Source: Rhyzopertha dominica
Taxonomy: Eukaryota; Arthropoda; Insecta; Coleoptera; Bostrichidae
Direction: 5' to 3'
NCBI GenBank assembly: GCA_025024175.1
Contig: QCXZ01000045.1
Location: 3,784,649 to 3,848,648 of the forward strand
Length of the DNA stretch: 64,000 nucleotides
Shown: piece after piece, positions 23,101 to 32,100 of the stretch
Layout of the letters: each line of letters starts with the position of its first letter
How positions within the stretch are numbered: position 1 is the first letter of the stretch
Position numbers and translations under genes: made by a program
The notes under the pieces: generated by a model
The model's input: only the letters and a program-made list of their open reading frames with translations
The model's database searches: none
Told to the model about the DNA's origin: nothing

Positions 23101-26100
23101 CTTCCCTTATTTACGCACCCAGATCTAGGTACACTAAATTCGAACATTCAATTCACCCGTACATTTCGCTAAAATCACTTAGATCACCTTTTTCCGTTTT
23201 ATCTCCACTTTACACGTTTTCAAATCAGACTTACTGTGCACCAGTTATTCTGCACGAACATTTAAAAGTAAGGAATCAAAGTTTCCTTTGTGCTCGTTGG
23301 ATACCCCACAATTTGATTGCAACTCACAAAGAGGCCCGTGTAAATTTGGTGCAGATCTACCCTGAATCGCTTCGACAATGGTGCATCCCATTTAATGTAC
23401 ATCATTACAGGTGACGAATGCTGGATCTGCTGCTATGATCCAGAAAAGAAACAACAATCGGCAGTTTGGTTGTTCGAGAAGGAGCAGGCTCCCGCAAAAG
23501 AAGTTCGTGAAAAAAATCGCTACATTTTTTTTTGAATTACTGGGCATCTGTCAACTGTAACTTTAGAGGATCATAGTTTGCTCGACACAAGTATTTCAGA
23601 AAAGCGACCAAAACGAAGAATCATCCTTCATCATGAGATTTGTCGAGCTTATACAGCGGCTGGAATAAACGAATACTCAACTGCCCAAAATATTTAATTA
23701 TTGGGTCACTCGCTATATAGCCCTGATCTGGCACCTACTGGTTTTTTTTTCTGGCCTAAGATGAAGGATAAATTGCGTGATTCCCGTTTTACTGTAGCAG
23801 AAGCTGTCGACGCGTTTAAAACTGAGGTAAATAACTTCAGAAGACTGGAAAAATGGTGAATGGTTCAAACACATGTATAGATTGTAACTGGGTGCTTCAG
23901 AAGTTGGACTTCTCTCGAACGCTCTCGGACTAAGGTCACCGAGTCTTGATAGGTCGGTACCGAGAACGCTTGCGACATATGTGGTTTCTGATAGTTCCGT
24001 TTTCGTTATTGACGGCTGTGGTTGCTAGGCGAAGTTGAAATTCATCAATATAGGCTACCCCATCTCTCACTTGCACCATAGGAAAGAAAATCATTTTGTT
24101 TTTTGTGTTGCCGGATTAAACCTGACGATACAGTTGGCGGTACCTTATAATTCCGTAACCTTATATCGCTTGTACGCATTCCATCTATCTGTGAGGGTAG
24201 AGAACTACTCATAACACAAGCCATGTCCTGTAACGTGCAGTTCCATTGACCTATTTCTAGTAATAGTGCAATGAAATAAAAACACCCACTGTTAGTGGAA
24301 AATGAATTAAGTATAATTTACTGGTAATCTATCTTACCACGAATACGAACGCCGGCCGTTTGCATTAGTTTAGGAACCGAGTGTACATACATAGACATAA
24401 ATAAGAATGAAGGACAATCTTATATAATTGGAAATATTCCAAAAGCAACAGGAAAGAAAGTATTAATGTTGAGTTACATCGAAACGTCATACTAACAGTG
24501 GTTTATGCTTAGCCAGGACCAGCAATCCATCCAAAATCAATGAAGGTAGCACCTGGAACAGCATGGCAATCAAGTAGTGCTCGTATTTGCAATTGGTTAT
24601 TATTGCAGTCGGATACCATATGCTTCTTTCCATTCCTTTCTCTTGGATGATGCTTAGACCTAATGTCATCGAATCTGCTGGACTAATGCTATACGTTTTA
24701 CCACCGCAGCAGTTGTATATGGCTACATCTAAGTTCTTGTTTCTGAAGAAAACTTTTATTTTTATGTCGTACTGTTAAAATTACAGAGAAGTTTGGAAAG
24801 AAACCAATTATTTTACCTGCGGATGCATTCGTACCAAGCTGACACCAGCAACGCTTTAGCACATATATCCACTGGGATGTAGTCGGGAATTATGTCAGGG
24901 TCTGAGTATACTGATCGAATCACACCTACAAAAAATACGAGAATCAGTGTATAAGGTCACATCTTGCTTATAACTGAAATAAAGAAATTAAATATGCATC
25001 TAAAATGGATGGTGGATTATTTAGTTCACTCAACAGTGAGTAGGATACAAAGTAATGAGTAATGATAACACTGCTGTAACTCGAGGGATGTGTCTCGGGT
25101 GGCACTAGTGTCTTCTGTACCTGATAGTGTTTGACTGAGTTGCATTGTGCATCATCTTCAAGCGTAGAAGGCCAGTTAAAGCGCACTAACATGCTTACGA
25201 ATAAAGACCAATGCTCTTGGATAAAAATTGAAGTTGCACGACCTGTTTTTAATGCTTCCTGTAGACCTCAAGAGATTTGTGCACTACGACCTCGTGCAAC
25301 TTCAATTTTTAACCAGGAACGCTGGTCTTCTTCCTAAAAACAGTAAATCACAGAAATCCGATATGCGGTATATTTCCGTACACCTTTCATTTAAAATGCA
25401 TATATATAGCATGTGACAACAAAATTAAGCGGTTATAATTTTCTCAATTTCTTAATTAAGCTGTTGTTGAATATCGGGCCTTTGCATGAGAATCTTATGG
25501 TTAGTCTTTGTCTTCGCCTATCGAAAATCAGTTTTCCAATTTCAGCATTTTTAATTATTTTCATCCACAAACTTTTTATGAATTCAAGGTTGGTGCCTTT
25601 TTCTCCGTTGTAATACAGTAATTTACATATCAAAATCTTTCTAATTCGACTTTGCGGTAGTATTCTTTCTCTTCTTTTCTGGTGCTCTCCATCTTAAATT
25701 GCTTTTATTTCCTTCCCAACATTTTGTACCCGTGCTTTGCAGATTAACGCCTGTTGCGTGTGCCGCATGTTCTTCGGCCTTTTTAAGATCCCCAATAAGT
25801 TGATTTGTTTCAGTTTCTCGATGCATGAAATGGACGATGTTTGCGATCATTTCTCGCGTTTGTCCAAATAGTAAAGTGTCCCAAAACGACAAAGTTCGTT
25901 TAATATCTCACTAGTTCAAAATACAGTCACTAAATAATACATTCCAGAACCGCAATAGGTCGCCAGTGTAAAATAGAGGCGGGATATTTAAATGTTTATA
26001 AACGAGATCGAACCAAATTAGCAAAACTAACCTCAAAGAATAGAGTACTATCAGATATCAAGCAGTGTAATTTGACTTTTCCCTAGGTAATTGGCAACGT

Positions 26101-29100
26101 GCTTTGTGTATCAGAGCCTGATATTTGACAGATCTGTAATCTTTAAGGTTAGGTTTGATTGGTTTCGTTCCCTTTCCCATCTCTCGCCACTATTTTGCCC
26201 TAAAATGGTCGTCTATTGCGGTATTGTAATATGTATATTTAGTGACTGTAGTTCAAACGTAACAAGAATGTAGGCCATCCGGCAACACTGATGAAGAAAA
26301 CCCTAGTTTTGACACTGATATTGACAGAGAGAGGCAGAAGACAAGTAATTTTGATTAAAGACGGACACTAAGTTTGGTTTTAAAACGTATGTTCACCGCA
26401 CGATTGTTCTTGTGGTTTTCAACGAATAAAGAATAAAGTGCATAAAAACGTGAATAATGCCATTTGTACAAAGTGACCAAAAACGGCGCTCACTTCTCCA
26501 TATTTTTTGCGGATCTCCCCATCCAAGAAACTTATCCGCACAAATATTCTTGACGAATTATATCTGATGACAACTCCTTCCTGTCTATACTTGGTGCCTT
26601 TACAAGAATATTCCTGAGTAATGATTTGAAAATGGTTTCGTACTAACTTAACCCACATCAATTCGTATTTTTTAGGCCAAGACTTGAATTTCTAAAAATT
26701 TTATCAGGTTGTGATATCTTTTTTTACGCCCGACTAGGAAGTGAAGGCAATCTCACCCTCTAACACAACTAATGAGTTTGCATGATTCGAATGTGATTAT
26801 TGCATTTGATTTAAACCTTTTCATCAAGTACTTACCTAGACCCACGCCGAAAATCAAGCCCGCTGGGCCATTTAGGCTATCAAACCATCCTGGAAAAGGC
26901 TCCTCGACTGAACAAGTCACTAAAAAAAAATTGTCTTGAAGTAGGCACATGAAGGGTTTATTACGTTTGTACAGGGTGAGCAAATAAGAGAGGTGGTCGG
27001 TCATATCTCATAAACCAGTAGACCTAGAGCATTGAGGTAAAAAATTTCTTAATCAAAGTGACCAAGAGAAACTGCTGAAAAATATTTTCGGGTTTGTAAA
27101 GTGACCCCTAGAGGGCGCTATGGCACATACAATATACAAGATTAATGTTTGCATCATTTTTGGCGTTATAAATGTGTTTGGACTAAAGTCTACCATTTTT
27201 ATTTGGAACATTTTAATATTAATATAGAAAATCGCTAATATTTCATGTTTGGCTTGACCGATTTCAACCAACGAGGTGTCATTTTCAAGAGCAAATGTGC
27301 CTTTATAAAAAACAATTTTAAGTGTCGGAACATATAAGGCGATATAAGGCTGTTTACTTCATTAAAAGAACAATTCAATGTAGACTAAAATGGTGAAAAG
27401 CGCACCTTCATATGTTGTTTTAATCTAAAGATATTAATGATTGAATAGCAGTGATTTTATACAGTATAGCTTTTGAAAAGCTGCCTTGGAACAATAAATT
27501 TAACCAACAGATCAACATATACTAACATACAACATACATTAATACTAAAAACACCAGAGTTGCTATAAATATATAAAAAATAGCGAAACAGTTGAGCAAG
27601 ACAAAAGTCATTTGAACTAAAATTCGGTAACAGTAAACTCAACTAATTCTACTTTTAATTATTAATACTCAAGTGAAGAGTAGCTAAAAATACAAAGTAC
27701 CGCAATAAACATAATAAAAAATAAACTATACTAAACTATCTGAACAAATTATTATTATTAATAAAGGCAAAGTGCAGACTAGCTAACATTATAGAGCTTT
27801 GGAGCAATTTAGGATAATTTACTTTTGTTATGTGTTTGCTCCAATGCTCTATAATGTTAGTCTGCACTTTCGTTTTAATAATAATAAGAATAATTTGTTT
27901 AGTTTGTTTAGTATACGAGGGTGAATGCTTTCAGCGTCCATAATATAAGACAATATTTTGTCGGATAGATCGCTGTCTCTTGAAAACACTGACAAAAAGT
28001 TAATAGTCTGACGTTTCGATTACACCTGTAATCTTTGTCAAAGACGAAGAACCTCAAAATTTGCCTGACACAAGTTCAAACAAAATTTTGTTTTCAATCG
28101 AATGTGTGATTTATTATTTTTGTTTATCTTGTTTGTACTTAGTAATTAGTTCTCTTTATTGTACAGTCTTATTGTTTCTTCTAAGTATGTTTTCTTTTTC
28201 ATTCGTTTTTTGGTTTCGATAGTAATTTGAGAACTCACATGTATGTATATGACATTATTTTTAGGTTTCCATTTTTTTTGTACTACCTACGTTATTTTGT
28301 TTACTTATTTACACAATAATACTGTTTCCCGTATTTCTTTTTTCCAAGCACCACTTTGCGTGCAAACCAAAAAAAATTCATTTGCGCCGCCACTAGTATA
28401 CGATGGTCGGCACGATTTGAGGCTGGCGCTAACGCGTCTCTTCCCCACCGCTCGCCATCATTCATCTGTTTTGCAGTAGCTTGCAAGCGGAAACAGTTAA
28501 AAATTTCCTCATTCGAAAGATTTCAGGTTTTGATAAGATCATTAATAATTTGGGAAATTCTCTCTTTCAGTGTTTTAAGGTGACAGCGATCTTGCCAAAA
28601 ACATATTGTGGATGTTGAAAGCGTTCACCTTTGTAAATGGGAAGTTAAAAAAACAGCCCTGGTATCTTTACAAACTTATAAATCGATGGTCATTGCTATT
28701 AATAGGTTCAGTTCTACATTTCACCTACCTATCGAAATCCTGACAATTACTGCAGAAACCCTCCCTTTACACATATCATTAACAACGTGCTCCGCCATCT
28801 GTTTGGTAATTACGTATGTGTTAGGAATTTCTCCCAGGTATTTAGCTGTGAGAATGTCAATTACGTTGGGATCCATCGTTTCAGCCATCTTAATTGCAGT
28901 CCTCCAATCAGCCAGCGGTGGATACAGCTTCTCTTGTACGACCTTCTTGTCACAGTTACTGTACGTAGTTGACACGTGCACAAACGCTTCAATGTTTTTC
29001 ATCTGAAGGGCTAAGCTTGCCGCTTCCCTAGTTCCTCGGACGTTCATGAGAATGGCGAAGTGTAGATGATCGTCGAATTTAACTGAGGCTGCTACGTGAT

Positions 29101-32100
29101 AGACTATGCTCACGTTGTTGATGAGTGTTTGACGATCTTTTTCACTTATTCCTGTAATATTTATTGGTGTTGTAAGATANAAAAANTGTGGGTAGACTGT
29201 ATCTTTGTTTTTTTTTGTGAACACTATCAAATTCTTCTCGAGAAAAATCAAAAAGCTTTCCTATTTAAANCACTATGCTACGATTTCGAATAAAAAAGTT
29301 AACTATTGTAGACTGTTTCTTGAACACAAATCATATTTAACGTCGATGATATTTTAATGGGTTAAGAGGCATAAGGCTGGCAATACTTTTTCATTTCTTC
29401 TTTTGCCTCTTAACCCATTAAAATATCATCAACGTTAATTATAACAAATTTCAGGCAATAATTAACTTTCTCTATACAAATCATATTACCTGAAATATCT
29501 CAGAAGCCAATGACTGTAGGGTAGTGGTACCTTAGTACTTTTTTGTTTAATTCGACGCTCTTCATCGAGTGCGCTATATATATAAAATGTGATCATTCTA
29601 TTTAAAATAAACTTGAAGTCAATTTTTTGACACATGATGTTCAATTGTTTTTTTTTGTAAACGTCATCAAATCCTTGTCGAAAAATCAAGAAACTTTCCC
29701 ATTTAAACCACTATTCTACGATTTCAAATAAAAAAGTTAAGTTATTGTAGAGAGTTAACGTGAACACCCTGTATATGTTGTGCGTGCCGCAGCCGGAATT
29801 CTGTGCAATGCAAAATATCATGACAGTATACCTACCTTTTAGAAAATAAGGTCTGAATAAACAGTTTTATTTCCACTTGTTTTTATTTTTTCCCGCGTCT
29901 AGAAGCAATATTCGAAGTTCAAGTCAATATGGAATCAATTTCACTTCTAATTAGTTACAACTAGTAACAACGAAATTGCTGCAGACAATACTAGTTTTGA
30001 TTAGTAAAAACCAGTACTTACTGAAGCACTTCGTTGAAATTGGTTTTGACTGCCACATATACCTACATACACGCATTCTTTTTTACCCAAGTACCTATTT
30101 CTACTGAGGCCTTATATACGGGTCCGCCACCTAAAACTCCCCAGGCTCGTATTTTCTTTGTTTTTTTAGGTACAGCCTTAAGTTATATGTCAAATTGCAC
30201 GTCTTTGTGAAGTGAGTGTCCTATTTTTTTTGCAGATTGTGATATTTTGCAAATAAAGTTAATTTTTGTAAATATTTTTTAACCTAACCCTTATAATAAA
30301 TATTGCTTCATAGTTGGATGCCGAGTTTTTTCTTCTTCAATTTGTGTCATTACCATGTATGCGTAATTTTTACTCCTTCTTAATGAAAAACAAGAAAAAC
30401 ATGTTCTGTTATAGGGTTGTTCACAATTTTTTAAGTGTTAATTTAGTAGCTTATTATGGTTCAAATTATGCCTACATACCCATCGCTGCACACAAAACCC
30501 CAAAATTTTGAGTAACTTTTAAATAAATCAGGTACAAAGTCGTTCTAAAGAAAGAGAGAGAGAGAAAGGCTAGAAAACGAAACCCAGCGATGAGGCTAGT
30601 TTGGATTTCTACATCGCACACTAGCCTCGTCGCAGGGTTTCGTTTTCTAGCCTCTCTCTCTGCTTAGAACGAACTTTGTACTTGATTTATTTAAAAGTTA
30701 CATAAAATGTTGAGGTTTTGTGTGCAGCGATGGGTATGTAGGCACAATTTGTACTGTAATAAGCTACTAAACTAACACTTAAAAATTCCTTGTTTTTCAC
30801 TAAGTAGGAGTATAAATTACGCATGCATGGTAATGACACAAATTGAAGAAGACAAAAGTCGGCATTCAACTATGAAGCAATATTTATTTTACGGAGTACA
30901 AAAATTAACTTTAAATACAAAATATGATATTCTGCAATTTTTTTTTAGGAAATACACTAAGCTATCTTCAAAGAGTTTAAAAAGACCCTGAATTTGAATT
31001 TCATCAGATATGGTACCAACATTAAAAATTTAGAATATGTATGCTTAAAACTGTAGCTTTTAAATTCCGAAATGCAATAATTACAGATTGAATACTACTC
31101 CTTACGTGTACAGATCTTGCGACAATAAATACCTGTAAATATTACTAAGATGTTGCGTATCAGACTTTTTTTTAATAGTATTGTTAGTCCTGGTTATGTG
31201 ATACATCTCCAGGATCAGCCTTTTGTTAGTAATTAGCTCTACTTCTAAAATTTTGACATCCCAGTCTATTGAGTGATTGTTATTAAGTACATGAGTGGCT
31301 AGTGCACACCTTTCTCTTTTTTTATTTATGTCACTTTTATGTAGTGATAATCTATTTTTAATCCACTGGGATGTTTGCCCCATATAAATGTTATCGTAAG
31401 TATTGCATTTTAAACTGTATACTACGTTAGATTTATATTGAATTAGAGTTTCTGCCTTTAATTTCGTAAACAAATTTGAGACTTTTTTTATATTACGTAT
31501 AGCAATTTTGACATTTTCTGAATTATAGGTTCTAATTAATTTCATCACACCCTTCCTTTTTAAATAAAAATTTAACAACATTCAAACAGTTATTAATTCA
31601 AAATTCACATCCCCCTTATAAACGAAATACTATTCTCTACTAGTAACCTCCCTCTTGGGGGTATAACGCATATTGACCCTAAAGTTGTCGGAATTGAGGT
31701 AAGATCTATGGGCTCTCGAGACAGGATATATGAAGATAATTCGGTGACAGATGTGATGGATAATAATCAAACTACACATAATTCATTAGATTTGCCAAGA
31801 TATGGATCACTACCCAACATCACAGGCTTAACTCCGAAATTAATTAGAACCTTTAATTCAGAAAGTATCAAAATTGCTATACGTAATATAAAAAAAGTCT
31901 CAAATTTGTTTACGAAATTATAGGCAAAAACTCCAATTAAATATAAATCTAACGTAGTATACAGCGTAAAATGCAGTACTTGCGATAACATTTATGTAGG
32001 GCAAACATCCCAGTGGATTAAAAATAGATTATCACCACATAAAAGTGACATAAATAAAAAAAGAGACAGGTGTGCACTAGTCACTCATGTACTTAATAAC

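Noticed and set aside
22917..23414. 165-residue plus-strand frame as a gene
   Set aside because: Only its last third resembles anything, and that part is the degenerate mariner transposase; the rest has no recognisable features and no splice borders.
26973..27020. ACAGGGTG followed by AGCAAATAAGAG, possible transposon tip
   Set aside because: No matching inverted end or target duplication found nearby; too short to call.
28608..29006. 132-residue plus-strand frame
   Set aside because: It is the complement of FAR exon 3, whose minus-strand reading has clear family motifs and splice sites.
30314..30869. Two similar small frames on opposite strands
   Set aside because: They are mirror images across the foldback repeat, not independent genes.
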